This document shows, piece after piece, positions 25,785 through 34,359 of a stretch of DNA of 64,000 nucleotides. Position 1 is the first letter of the stretch. Every line of letters begins with the position of its first letter. A program made the translations under genes and the position numbers. Below the pieces are notes generated by a model. The model was not told the origin of the DNA, did not search any database, and saw only the letters and a program-made list of their open reading frames with translations. Where the stretch lies: contig NZ_KB907451.1 in assembly GCF_000382045.1 (NCBI RefSeq), positions 1-64,000 on the forward strand. Reading direction: 5' to 3'. The DNA comes from Variovorax atrisoli 110B. Its GTDB lineage: Bacteria; Pseudomonadota; Gammaproteobacteria; Burkholderiales; Burkholderiaceae_C.

Positions 25785-25794
25785 CGTGTTTTCC

Positions 25795-26562
25795 TCAGGC
25801 GACCGCCTGCGCATGATGCTGCGCGCGCAGCACCGCCGTCACCTGTCCGGTGAGCGCCGCGAAGTCCGCGCTGGCGCGCAGCTCGGGCGCACGCGGGAAT
25901 GCGAAGGGCACGTCGATCACGTCGAGGATGCGTCCCGGCCGCGGCGACATCACCACCACCCGGTTCGAGAGATACACCGCCTCGTGCACGTTGTGCGTCA
26001 CCAGCACGCCGGTGAAGCCGGCCTGCCGCCACAGCGACGAGAGCTCCTCCTGCAACACGTCGCGCGTGAGTTCGTCGACGGCCGCCAGAGGCTCGTCGAG
26101 CAGCAGCAGCCCGGGGCGCAGCGCCAGTGCGCGTGCCAGCGACAGCCGCATGCGCATGCCGCCAGAGAGCTGGTGCGGATACGACTTCTCGAAGCCCGCG
26201 AGCCCCACCAGCTTCAGTGCCTCGGCCGCGCGCGGGCGATAGCTTTGGGGCGGGTGGCCTTCGAGCTCCATCAGCAACTGCGCGTTGCGCTCCACGTTGC
26301 GCCAAGGCAGCAGCGCGGCCTCCTGGAACACGAAGGCGGTCTCGATGCCGTCGGGCCGCGTGCAGCGCCCGGTGCTCGGCGCGACCAGCCCCGCCATGAT
26401 GCGCAGCAGGGTCGACTTGCCGCAGCCCGAGGGCCCGACGATGGAGACGAACTCTCCCGGGCGCAGCGCGAAGTCGACCGTGTCCAGCGCCAGCAGCCCG
26501 CCATCCTTGCGCGTGTCGAAGCGCTTCGACACGCCCTCCAGCCCGACGGCCGCGCCGCTCAT
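25795..26562 (-). CDS. NitT/TauT-type ABC ATPase
   Basis: 255 residues from the ATG at 26562. Walker A VGPSGCGKSTLLRI, Q-loop FQEAALLPWRN, signature LSGGMRMRLSLARALAL, Walker B LLLLDEPLAAVDE and H-loop LVTHNVHEAVYLSNRVVV. The signature carries Met-Arg in place of the usual Gln-Arg pattern, seen in related sulfonate importers. Start overlaps the stop of the receptor gene (ATGA). Confidence 0.9.
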   Translation of the reverse strand: MSGAAVGLEGVSKRFDTRKDGGLLALDTVDFALRPGEFVSIVGPSGCGKSTLLRIMAGLVAPSTGRCTRPDGIETAFVFQEAALLPWRNVERNAQLLMELEGHPPQSYRPRAAEALKLVGLAGFEKSYPHQLSGGMRMRLSLARALALRPGLLLLDEPLAAVDELTRDVLQEELSSLWRQAGFTGVLVTHNVHEAVYLSNRVVVMSPRPGRILDVIDVPFAFPRAPELRASADFAALTGQVTAVLRAQHHAQAVA

Positions 26563-27530
26563 GGGTTGCAGCCCGGCACCAGCGTGCGGTCGTAGCCCTG
26601 CTTCGCGTCGAAGCCAGCGGGCAGGAAGCCGACGCTGCGCAACTGGCCCGCGAGTTCGCTCCAGCGCGCATCCGTCATGCAGCCGATACGGCCGAGGTCG
26701 TGCGAGATCAGCGTCTCGATCATTTCCTTGTTGGCCGCGTCGTAGACCTCGGGCGTCATCTGCTTGTTCATGCCGGTGATGAGGGGCTTGAGCCCCTGGG
26801 GGTTGCGCACGTAGTTGGCCCAGCCCTTCTGCACCGCGGCGATGGTGGCCTTCACCAGCGCGGGGTTCTTGCGGATCATGTCGTCGGTGGTGAAGAGCAC
26901 GTCGTAGGGCCGGTAGCCCAGCGAGGCCAGCGTGATCTGCTGCACCTGCACGCCGGCCGCGGCCATGCGCGCGGGCAGGAAGAGCGAATAGCCCTGCTGC
27001 ACCATCTTCGGATCGTTGCGGAACAGGCCGAGGTCGCCGCTCACCGGGATCTCGCGCGTGCCCGCGAGCTTGTACTGCTTCTTCGTCCACTCCCAGTAGG
27101 CATTGCCGATGTTCACCGCGAAGGTGCGGCCCTGCAGGTCGGCGATGGACTTCACGGCCGGGTCGGCGTGGTAGACCAGCGTGTAGGGCACGTAGTCGAG
27201 GTGCGCGAACACCGCGCGCACCGGCGCGCCGCGCAGGCGGGCCAGCAGCACGTCGTCGGCGTTGCCGATGCCGAACTCGGCCTGGCCCGAGGCCACCTGC
27301 GGGATGGTCTGGATCTTCGGGCCGCCCTGCAGCACGCTGATCTCGATGCCGGCTTCGCGGCCGAGCTTGTCCTGCTGGGCCTGCCAGTAGCCGGCCTGGT
27401 CGGGCTGGGCGAACCAGTTGCTGAGGATGCGCACCGGCTTGGGCGCGTCGGCGGCCTGCGCCGCGAAGGGCAGCGCCGCAGCCAGCGCGAGCAGGAGGCG
27501 GCGAAGCGAGAAGGAAGAAGACGTCGTCAT
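26559..27530 (-). CDS. NitT/TauT-type (NMT1-like) substrate-binding protein
   Basis: 323 residues from the ATG at 27530. Signal peptide FSLRRLLLALAAALPFAAQAADA, then VRILSNWFAQPDQAGYWQAQQDKLGREAGIEISVLQGGP, typical of NMT1/SsuA-like receptors. LSNWFAQPDQAGY resembles thiamine-pyrimidine and sulfonate binders; the ligand is not decided. Upstream overlap with the sulfotransferase-like gene (ATGA at 27527-27530) ties it to that enzyme. Confidence 0.87.
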   Translation of the reverse strand: MTTSSSFSLRRLLLALAAALPFAAQAADAPKPVRILSNWFAQPDQAGYWQAQQDKLGREAGIEISVLQGGPKIQTIPQVASGQAEFGIGNADDVLLARLRGAPVRAVFAHLDYVPYTLVYHADPAVKSIADLQGRTFAVNIGNAYWEWTKKQYKLAGTREIPVSGDLGLFRNDPKMVQQGYSLFLPARMAAAGVQVQQITLASLGYRPYDVLFTTDDMIRKNPALVKATIAAVQKGWANYVRNPQGLKPLITGMNKQMTPEVYDAANKEMIETLISHDLGRIGCMTDARWSELAGQLRSVGFLPAGFDAKQGYDRTLVPGCNP

Positions 27531-28651
27531 GCGGAAACCTTGAGCCAGGGAAGTTGCGCCGCGGTGTAGCGGAAAGTCTGGAACACGCTGTTCTGGCGGC
27601 CGGGCACGTACTTGCGCGCGGCCTCGTCGGGGTATTCGGCGAACCAGGGGATCACGTACTCCCACACCACCTCGCCGGCCGGCGTGACCTCGAACAGGCG
27701 CCCCGTTGCCGACTCGGTGACGTGCGTGTTGCCGTTGGGCAGGCGCTGCGCGCTGCCCATGTAGGCGGTGTAGAAGGCGTTGACCAGCTCGTCCGCGTAC
27801 TGCCACACGACCTCGTTGGAGGCCGGGTCGATTTCGAGAACGCGCGAGAACGCCACATGTTTGCCGGTGCGGAAGTTGCCGTTGTCGAAAGCAAGAATGT
27901 TGCCGTTGTCCAGCGCGACGGGCGCATGCTGGTGCGACAGCACCGACGGCGGGATGTGCAGCTTCACGCCGCCGGTGGCGCGGTCGATGCCGACGATGCC
28001 CGAGGTCGTGCGCAGGCTCATGAGCACCAGCCCCTCGGCCGTCACGTCGAGCCCGTTCACCAGCGGCCAGTGGGTGCGGCCGAAGCCGGGGTGGATGGGG
28101 AAGTCTTCCGGCGCCAGATGCTCCCAGGCCTTCCATTCCCACACGAGCCTGCCGTCGCGGTCGACTTCGCGGATCACGTCGCCGTACATGGTTTCGTCCG
28201 GACCGTGGGCGGTGCCGCCGGGCACCCGCTCGGCGAAGCCGGCCGGCACGGGCGCGCAGCCGGCGTACAGCAGGTGGCCGTTGGCCAGCCAGCGGGCGTC
28301 GTGGTGATGGGTCGGGTCCTGGAAGCGCCAGACGATCTCGCCCTCGGGCGTGGCCTCGTAGAAATCGCCGCCGTGCCACAGCGACCAGGCCGGGTAGATC
28401 TCGGGCGAATCGGCGTGGTTGCCGTTGTAGCCGAGGTTGCCGTTGGGAAGGATCACGGCCGCGCGGCCCGGGCGCACCGGCATCTTCCACTGATGGACGA
28501 CACGGCCTTCGATGTCGACCAGGTAGACGTTGCCGTCGTCGGTCTGCGGCGCGATCAGGGTGTAGCCGCCGGCGCTCAGCGCCGGGTCGTGGGCGATCAG
28601 GCCGGTGCCGCGGCGGCGCTGGGTGATCTGGTCGACGGTGGTGGTGGTCAC
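27527..28651 (-). CDS. Arylsulfotransferase-like beta-propeller protein
   Basis: 374 residues from a GTG at 28651 with GAGG upstream; an ATG at 28699 would intrude on the divergent promoter. Repeated blades with Trp and Asp-Gly/Asn-Gly turns are visible (GRVVHQWKMP, GEIVWRFQDPTHHHDARWLANGHLLYAG, GRLVWEWKAWEHL, NEVVWQYADELVNAFYTAYMGSAQRLPNGNTHVTES, GEVVWEYVIPWF). This pattern is that of the ASST (arylsulfate sulfotransferase) superfamily. Unlike classic periplasmic AssT there is no signal peptide. First gene of an operon with an ABC importer, so it probably acts in the cytoplasm on the imported compound. True sulfotransferase activity is unproven. Confidence 0.75.
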   Translation of the reverse strand: MTTTTVDQITQRRRGTGLIAHDPALSAGGYTLIAPQTDDGNVYLVDIEGRVVHQWKMPVRPGRAAVILPNGNLGYNGNHADSPEIYPAWSLWHGGDFYEATPEGEIVWRFQDPTHHHDARWLANGHLLYAGCAPVPAGFAERVPGGTAHGPDETMYGDVIREVDRDGRLVWEWKAWEHLAPEDFPIHPGFGRTHWPLVNGLDVTAEGLVLMSLRTTSGIVGIDRATGGVKLHIPPSVLSHQHAPVALDNGNILAFDNGNFRTGKHVAFSRVLEIDPASNEVVWQYADELVNAFYTAYMGSAQRLPNGNTHVTESATGRLFEVTPAGEVVWEYVIPWFAEYPDEAARKYVPGRQNSVFQTFRYTAAQLPWLKVSA

Positions 28652-28735
28652 GGGAACGAACCTCGGAATATTGGATGACGGTGCGAATCTAGGCCGCATC
28701 GCCCGTCAGGAAAATCTGTTTGTTTCGTACGGTGC

Positions 28736-28752
28736 GTATAGAAAATCCATAC
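28736..28752. promoter_or_regulatory. GTAT-N9-ATAC inverted repeat, candidate LysR operator
   Basis: GTATAGAAAATCCATAC lies between the divergent sulfotransferase-like operon and the LysR gene, 12 bp before the LysR start. Size and AT-rich centre fit LysR sites. Confidence 0.4.
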
Positions 28753-28764
28753 ACTCCCGGCACC

Positions 28765-29718
28765 ATGCGCGCCATCTCCCAGACCTTCCGCTGTTTCGAC
28801 GAAGTGGCCCGCCGCGGCTCGGTGCGCAAGGCGGCAGAAGCGCTGCACCTCACGGCCGCCGCGGTCCACCAGCAGGTGCTCAACCTCGAGGAGCAGGTGG
28901 GCACGCCCCTTTTCGACCGGCTGCCGCGCGGCATGCAGCTGACCACGGCCGGCGAGATCATGGTGGCCGCCGTGCGGCGCGGGCAGCGCGACTTCGACAA
29001 CGCGCTGGCGCAGGTGGAAGACCTGCGCTCGCTGCGGCGCGGCCACATCAACCTGGCGGTGCCGCATTCCTCGGCCGAGCAGCTGGTGCCCGAGGTCATC
29101 GAGACGGCCATGAAGAACTACCCCGGCGTGACCTACGGCGTGCGCTCGGGCAGCGGCGAGAACATCCTGAAGTGGGTGGCCAACGGCGAATCGGACATCG
29201 GCTTCTGCCTGCGCCGCAAGCCGCCGCCGGGCGTGGAGGAGATCCGCAGCTTTCCGCAGCACCTGGGGCTGGTCACGCCGCCGGGCCACCCGCTGGCGGC
29301 GCTGGGGAAGCTGCCGCGGCTGCGCGACTGCCTGGACCACCCGCTGATCCTCATGACGCCCGACACCGAGCTGCGCGCCATGGTCGACCAGATCGACCAC
29401 CGCGAGCACCGCAAGGTGCGCCCGCTGGTGGAAACCAGCTCGGTCGCGATGGTGCGGCGCCTCGTGGCGGGAGGCACCGGCATCGGCTTCCTCATTCCCG
29501 AGAACGTGGCCGAGGACGTGGAGCGCGGCACGCTGATGTGGACCGGCCTGGCCGACGCGGGCGCGCGCTCGTTCAGCTGCCTCTACCAGCGCTCGGGCCA
29601 GACGACCTCGGTGGCCATGGGCATGTTCCTGCAGTTCCTGGAGGCCGCGCTGCAGGCCATCGGCCAGCGCTTCGAGCGGCAGGCGCCGCTGCCCGCGCTG
29701 GATGCATTTGCCCAGTGA
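28765..29718 (+). CDS. LysR-family regulator of the ABC/sulfotransferase-like operon
   Basis: 317 residues from the ATG at 28765. DNA-binding helix region MRAISQTFRCFDEVARRGSVRKAAEALHLTAAAVHQQVLNLE, whose AVHQQV replaces the common AVS motif, as in CbbR-like members. The ligand domain follows (RRGHINLAVPHSSAEQLVPEV). Divergent from the 27527-28651 operon with about 113 bp between starts, so it likely controls it; the effector is unknown. Confidence 0.88.
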   Translation: MRAISQTFRCFDEVARRGSVRKAAEALHLTAAAVHQQVLNLEEQVGTPLFDRLPRGMQLTTAGEIMVAAVRRGQRDFDNALAQVEDLRSLRRGHINLAVPHSSAEQLVPEVIETAMKNYPGVTYGVRSGSGENILKWVANGESDIGFCLRRKPPPGVEEIRSFPQHLGLVTPPGHPLAALGKLPRLRDCLDHPLILMTPDTELRAMVDQIDHREHRKVRPLVETSSVAMVRRLVAGGTGIGFLIPENVAEDVERGTLMWTGLADAGARSFSCLYQRSGQTTSVAMGMFLQFLEAALQAIGQRFERQAPLPALDAFAQ

Positions 29719-29805
29719 GCCCACGCGGGTTGCCCGGACACGATACGATCATCGGATGAATTCGGCGGCCCTCCGCCGCCACCCCGTTTCGAGCGACCGC
29801 CCCGA

Positions 29806-30714
29806 ATGATCCAGCGCAAGACCCATCTCGACGGCCTCGCCGTCGGCCTTCTCATCGCCTGCTGCGCCTTCTGGGGCCTGCAGCAGATCCTCATCAAGAC
29901 CACCGTGACCGAGGTGCCGCCGATGTGGCAGGCCTCCATCCGCATGGTCGGCGCGACGGCGCTCCTGTGGCTGTGGTGCGTGTGGCGGCGCGTGCCGCTC
30001 TTCGAGCGCGACGGCACGCTGTGGCCGGGGCTTCTGGCCGGGCTGCTGTTCTCTGGCGAATTCGCCGGCATCTACCTGGGGCTGCAGCACACCAGCGCCT
30101 CGCGGCTCACGGTGTTCCTCTACACGGCGCCCTTCTGGGTCTCGCTGCTGCTGCCGCGCTGGGTGCCGGCCGAGCGGCTGCGCGGCTTCCAGTGGCTGGG
30201 GCTCTTCATCGCCTTCTCGGGCGTGGTGCTGGCCTTCAGCGAGGGCTTCGCCCACATGAGTTCGTCGCAGCTCATCGGCGACGGCATGGCGCTGGCGGCC
30301 GGCATGCTCTGGGGCCTGACCACGCTCACGCTGCGCACCACGCGCCTGGCCACGGCCAGCGCGGAGAAGACGCTGTTCTATCAGGTCGCCGTCACGGCGG
30401 CCGCATGCCCGGTGCTCTCGCTGGTGCTGGGCGAGCACTGGGGCTTCTCGTATTCCGCCTGGGCCTGGACTTCCATCGGGCTGCAGACGGTGGTGGGCGC
30501 CTTCGCGAGTTATCTCGCGTGGATGTGGCTGCTGCGGCACTACCCGGCCACGCAGATGTCGTCCTTCACCTTTCTCACGCCGCTGTTCGCGCTGGTGTTC
30601 GGCGTGGCGCTGCTGAAGGAGCCGCTCACGGCGCAGCTGATCGTGGCGCTGGTCGGCGTGGCGCTGGGCATCGTGCTGGTCAACCGGCGGCCTACGGTAC
30701 AACGCAGCGCATGA
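29806..30714 (+). CDS. EamA/DMT-family transporter
   Basis: 302 residues with ten predicted membrane helices in two EamA halves (LAVGLLIACCAFWGLQQILIK at the N-terminus; LIGDGMALAAGMLWGLTTLTL starting the second). DMT permeases often export amino acids or metabolites. Stop overlaps the start of the glutaminase gene (ATGA at 30711), which suggests a shared role in glutamine or glutamate handling, by inference. Confidence 0.88.
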   Translation: MIQRKTHLDGLAVGLLIACCAFWGLQQILIKTTVTEVPPMWQASIRMVGATALLWLWCVWRRVPLFERDGTLWPGLLAGLLFSGEFAGIYLGLQHTSASRLTVFLYTAPFWVSLLLPRWVPAERLRGFQWLGLFIAFSGVVLAFSEGFAHMSSSQLIGDGMALAAGMLWGLTTLTLRTTRLATASAEKTLFYQVAVTAAACPVLSLVLGEHWGFSYSAWAWTSIGLQTVVGAFASYLAWMWLLRHYPATQMSSFTFLTPLFALVFGVALLKEPLTAQLIVALVGVALGIVLVNRRPTVQRSA

Positions 30715-31661
30715 GCAGCAGCAACACCGCCACCTGGTTTCAGCCCGTCCTCGACGAGATCGTCGCCACCCTGCGCCCACAGCTCGGCCAGGGCGGCAAG
30801 GTCGCCAGCTACATTCCGGCGCTCGCGCGCGTCGATGCGCGGCAGTTCGGCATCGCGCTGCGCACCTGCGAGGGCGAGGAAGCCGGCGCGGGCGACTTCG
30901 AGACGCCCTTCTCCATCCAGAGCGTGTCGAAGCTCTTCACGCTCACGCTCGCCATGCAGCGCATGGACGACGCGCTGTGGGAGCGCATCGGCCGCGAGCC
31001 CTCGGGCAACCCGTTCAACTCGCTGGTGCAACTGGAGAACGAACAGGGCAAGCCGCGCAACCCCTTCATCAATGCAGGCGCCATCGCGGTCGCCGACCGG
31101 CTGGTGAGCCAGGCCAGGGCCGCGGGCGGCAGCGCCAAGGCCGACATCCTCGCGCTCATGTCGAGCCTGTGCGGCGAACCCGTCGCCTTCGACGACGAGG
31201 TGGCGCAGTCGGAGGCCGATACCGGCTTTCGCAACATCGCGCTGGCCAACTTCATGAAGAGCTTCGGCAAGATCGACAACGACGTCGAGACCGTGCTGGA
31301 CACCTACTTCCACCAGTGCGCGCTGCGCATGAGCTGCCGCCAGCTCGCGCGCGCCGCCGCCTTCCTGTGCCGCGACGGTGCGCATCCCCTCGACGGAGAG
31401 CCCGAGGTCACCGGCGAGCGGCAGACGCGCCGCATCAACGCGCTGATGCTCACCTGCGGCACCTACGACGCGGCGGGCGACGTGGCCTTCTCCATCGGCC
31501 TGCCCTGCAAGAGCGGCGTGGGCGGCGGCATCGTCGCGGTGGTGCCCGACAGGCTCACGCTGTGCGTGTGGTCGCCCGCGCTCGACGCCACCGGCAATTC
31601 GCTGCTGGGAATGAAGGCGCTCGAACTCTTCGTGGCGCGCACGGGGCTCTCGGTCTTCTGA
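30711..31661 (+). CDS. glsA: Glutaminase (GlsA family)
   Basis: 316 residues, the standard length. Serine-dependent beta-lactamase-like fold; the catalytic Ser-X-X-Lys is in FSIQSVSKLFTL (about residues 66-77). Other conserved parts: GNPFNSLVQLE, NPFINAGAI, NYDTYFHQCAL-like VLDTYFHQCALRMSC, MLTCGTYDAAGDVAFSIGLPCKSGVGGGI. Converts glutamine to glutamate and ammonia in the cytoplasm. Translationally coupled to the upstream transporter gene. Confidence 0.93.
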   Translation: MSSSNTATWFQPVLDEIVATLRPQLGQGGKVASYIPALARVDARQFGIALRTCEGEEAGAGDFETPFSIQSVSKLFTLTLAMQRMDDALWERIGREPSGNPFNSLVQLENEQGKPRNPFINAGAIAVADRLVSQARAAGGSAKADILALMSSLCGEPVAFDDEVAQSEADTGFRNIALANFMKSFGKIDNDVETVLDTYFHQCALRMSCRQLARAAAFLCRDGAHPLDGEPEVTGERQTRRINALMLTCGTYDAAGDVAFSIGLPCKSGVGGGIVAVVPDRLTLCVWSPALDATGNSLLGMKALELFVARTGLSVF

Positions 31662-31678
31662 GCCGTTGCCCCAGGCGA

Positions 31679-32662
31679 TCAAGCGGCCGCAGCCACCGGT
31701 GCTGCAGCCAGGCAGCCCATGCCGTCGAGCGCCGTTTCCACGGCTTCCTCCAGCGGCGTGTGCGGCTCGCGGCCGAGGAAGGCCACCAGCTTCGCGTTGT
31801 CCATCGCCACCGGCGTGCGCCACAGGTAGCGCATCTCGCGCATTTCCCGGAAGGTGACGACGAAGGGCGAAGCCAGCGTCAGCAGCCACCACGGGAAGGC
31901 CGACACGCCGACCCTGGCACCGGTACGGCGCGCCACCACCTTGCGGATGGCATCGCTCATGCGCGTGCCGTCCGCGTCCCAGTGGCCGGCCATGTGGAAG
32001 CGGGCGAAGGGCTCCAGCCGGTCGCGCCGCGAGAGCAGCTCGACCATGGTGCGCGCCACGTCGGGCAGGTACGACCACTGGTGGCCGACGCCGGGGCTGC
32101 CGGGATAGCTCACGGCCCGCACGGGCTGCCCCACCTTCACCAGCCCCTGCGAGAACCAGTTGTTGCCCGCCTTCGGGCCGAAGAAGTCGCCGGCACGCAC
32201 GATCAGCACGCGCGCGCCCTGGCGGCTGGCCTCTTCCAGGCGCCGCTCCATCTCGACGCGGATCGCGCCCTTGCGGGTGAGCGGGCGCTGCGGCGAGTCC
32301 TCGGCCAGCAGCGGGAAGGCGTCGGGACCGAAGTTGTAGACCGTGCCCGGCAGCACGATGATCGCGCCTTCGGCCTTGGCGGCGGCGATGGTGTTGTCGA
32401 GCATCGGCAGCACCAGCTGCGACCAGTTGCGGTAGCCCGGCGGGTTGACCGCATGCACGATGACCGAGCAGCCACGGGCGACGCGGCGCACCGCCTGTTC
32501 GTCCATCGCGTCGCCGGCCAGCCAGGTGATGCCTTCGCGCTTTCCTTCCTGCGCGTCGCGCTTCAGCGCGCGTACCTGCCAGCCTGCATCGCGCAGCTGG
32601 CGGGCCACTTCGCCGCCGATGCCGCCCGTTGCGCCGAGAACCAGGACCGTGTCGTTTGCCAT
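31679..32662 (-). CDS. NAD(P)-binding atypical SDR / epimerase-like protein
   Basis: 327 residues from the ATG at 32662 with TGGAG 7 nt upstream. Rossmann motif VLVLGATGGIGGEVARQL (5-22) with the GATGxxG form used by atypical SDRs. Later VLPGTVYNFGP carries a candidate Tyr; no clear YxxxK follows, so it may be a reductase or epimerase with altered catalysis or a binding protein. A hydrophobic stretch WWLLTLASPFVVTF occurs near residue 255. Divergent from the LysR at 32759, which probably regulates it. Confidence 0.82.
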   Translation of the reverse strand: MANDTVLVLGATGGIGGEVARQLRDAGWQVRALKRDAQEGKREGITWLAGDAMDEQAVRRVARGCSVIVHAVNPPGYRNWSQLVLPMLDNTIAAAKAEGAIIVLPGTVYNFGPDAFPLLAEDSPQRPLTRKGAIRVEMERRLEEASRQGARVLIVRAGDFFGPKAGNNWFSQGLVKVGQPVRAVSYPGSPGVGHQWSYLPDVARTMVELLSRRDRLEPFARFHMAGHWDADGTRMSDAIRKVVARRTGARVGVSAFPWWLLTLASPFVVTFREMREMRYLWRTPVAMDNAKLVAFLGREPHTPLEEAVETALDGMGCLAAAPVAAAA

Positions 32663-32745
32663 GGAATGCTCCAGAAGTTGTTGCCGATGGAAGAATTCTG
32701 GAACCGCGCCGGCTCCATTGGAATTGCCGAACATGAGCTATCAGC

Positions 32746-32761
32746 CATACATTTATGTATG
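32746..32761. promoter_or_regulatory. Perfect inverted repeat over the LysR start codon
   Basis: CATACAT-TT-ATGTATG; its last three bases are the ATG of the LysR gene at 32759. A protein bound here would block the regulator's own translation start region or promoter, consistent with autoregulation. Further small palindromes (AGAATTCT at 32692-32699, CCAGAA/TTCTGG at 32671-32701) lie in the same gap. Confidence 0.5.
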
Positions 32762-33697
32762 ACTTCGAACATCGGCTGGGAGCTCTACCGCACTTTCCTG
32801 AGCGTGCTGCGCGAGGGCTCGCTCTCGGGCGCTGCACGCGCCCTCGGCATCACCCAGCCCACGGTCGGGCGCCACGTGGCGGCGCTCGAGGAGGCGCTGG
32901 GCACCGTGCTCTTCACGCGTTCGCAGACGGGGCTGCTGCCCACCGAGGTGGCGCTGGCGCTGCGCACGCATGCGGAGGCCATGGAAAGCACGGCCGCCTC
33001 GCTGGAGCGCGCCGCCAGCAGCCAGGGCGAAGGCGTGCGTGGTGTGGTGCGCGTGTCGGCCAGCGAGGTCGTCTGCGCGGAAGTGCTGCCGACCATCGTC
33101 GCGAGGCTGCGCGAGACGCACCCTGCGCTGAAGGTCGAGCTGGTGTCGACCAACCGCGTGCAGGACCTGCTGCGGCGCGAGGCCGACATCGCCGTGCGCA
33201 TGGTGCGCCCCAGGCAGGAGCAGCTGGTGGCGCGCCGCATCGGCAACATCGAGCTGGGCTTCCACGCGCATCGCGACTATCTCGCGCGCCATGGCGCGCC
33301 GCGCAAGCTCGAAGAGCTGGCCGCCCACTCGCTGATCGGGTACGACCAGCCCACGGCCTTCGTGCGCAACGCGGGCAAGTCGCTCAAGGGCTTCACGCGC
33401 GACACCTTCTCTGTGCGCACCGACAGCGACCTCACGCAACTGGCGCTGATACGCGCCGGTGCCGGCATCGGCATCTGCCAGGTGGCGCTGGCCAGCCGAG
33501 AACCCGGGCTGGTCCGCCTGATGCCGCGCGCCTTCTCGCTGCAGCTCGACACCTGGGTCACGATGCACGAGGACCTGCGCGGCAGCCCGCGCTGCCGCGT
33601 CGCCTTCGATGCGCTGGCCGAAGGCCTCGCGCGCCACATCGGAGGCCCCGCTGCCGAGGCGAAAATGCCCCGCGCCAGAACGACAGCAACCGAATGA
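32759..33697 (+). CDS. LysR-family transcriptional regulator
   Basis: 312 residues. Helix-turn-helix region WELYRTFLSVLREGSLSGAARALGITQPTVGRHVAALEEALG; effector domain from about residue 95 (VRGVVRVSASEVVCAEVLPTIVARL). No Shine-Dalgarno precedes the ATG, and a start just after the operator-like inverted repeat makes a leaderless message possible. Overlaps the next gene by 4 nt. Confidence 0.88.
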   Translation: MTSNIGWELYRTFLSVLREGSLSGAARALGITQPTVGRHVAALEEALGTVLFTRSQTGLLPTEVALALRTHAEAMESTAASLERAASSQGEGVRGVVRVSASEVVCAEVLPTIVARLRETHPALKVELVSTNRVQDLLRREADIAVRMVRPRQEQLVARRIGNIELGFHAHRDYLARHGAPRKLEELAAHSLIGYDQPTAFVRNAGKSLKGFTRDTFSVRTDSDLTQLALIRAGAGIGICQVALASREPGLVRLMPRAFSLQLDTWVTMHEDLRGSPRCRVAFDALAEGLARHIGGPAAEAKMPRARTTATE

Positions 33698-34188
33698 CCG
33701 AACCGACCACAGACTCCGACACCCTCCCCCTGCAGGAAGACCGCCTCTGGCGCGACGACCGCTGGACCGCCCGCATCATCAAGAACGAGGAAGACGACGG
33801 CTGGGCCGTAGAGATGACGCGCCACGGCGACCCCGAGCCCGCCCTCGTCGGCCCCTGGACCATGGGCCGCGACAAGAAGAACCCCAAGCCGCTCGACGGC
33901 CCCGCCTTCTCCACGCTGGTGAAGACCGCCGCCGAAGTGATCCGCCGCCACGAGCAGCAGCTGCACGCCGCGCTCAACAAGAGCGTGACCGTCACCGCGC
34001 GCGACGACCGGCGCGTGCGCGTGGCGCTTGCCATCGTTCCCGACGAGGACAACCCCACGGCCACGCTCACGGCCTACGACGACGCCGACGACAGCGAACT
34101 CGCCAGCGTGAGCGTGTCGCCCGCCTTCAGGCTCACCGCCACCAGCGCCGGCGCGTGGATCGAGTCCGGCTACGCGCGCCCGCGCTGA
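33694..34188 (+). CDS. Uncharacterised acidic soluble protein
   Basis: 164 residues, starting in the ATGA overlap with the LysR stop. No signal or membrane segment. An N-terminal part (LWRDDRWTARIIKNEEDDGWAVEMTRHGDPEPALVGPWTMGRDK) looks like a beta-rich domain, a helix follows (FSTLVKTAAEVIRRHEQQLHAALNKSV), and a beta-rich C-terminus ends in WIESGYARPR. I do not recognise the family. Coupling to a LysR gene is probably incidental. Confidence 0.7.
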   Translation: MTEPTTDSDTLPLQEDRLWRDDRWTARIIKNEEDDGWAVEMTRHGDPEPALVGPWTMGRDKKNPKPLDGPAFSTLVKTAAEVIRRHEQQLHAALNKSVTVTARDDRRVRVALAIVPDEDNPTATLTAYDDADDSELASVSVSPAFRLTATSAGAWIESGYARPR

Positions 34189-34283
34189 GCGCATTGCCGC
34201 CGCAATCAGCGAAATGACGTATGTGCAGCTCGCGATGAGTTGAGAACAATCGGCTCCGACGACACGAACCCATTGCTCCACCG

Positions 34284-34331
34284 GAAGGCCCGGATCGGTT
34301 GAACGCCGATCCGGGCCTTCTTGTTTTCTTT
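34284..34331 (+). terminator. Leader terminator (attenuator candidate) of amiE
   Basis: A perfect 15-bp stem (34284-34298 / 34306-34320), loop of 7 nt, followed by TTGTTTTCTTTCTT. It ends about 30 bp before the amiE ATG, too close for a complete promoter in between, so transcripts reaching amiE must read through it. In Pseudomonas aeruginosa amiE has a leader terminator overcome by the antiterminator AmiR. I could not find a convincing ANTAR-type twin hairpin upstream. It may also terminate the 33694 gene. Confidence 0.8.
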
Positions 34332-34359
34332 CTTCATCAACCACTTCAGGAGCAGCATC

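Noticed and set aside
34200..34283. ANTAR twin-hairpin element in the amiE leader
   Set aside because: Only weak hairpins (for example TTG-AGAA-CAA around 34240) were found, without a clear pair of hexanucleotide loops.
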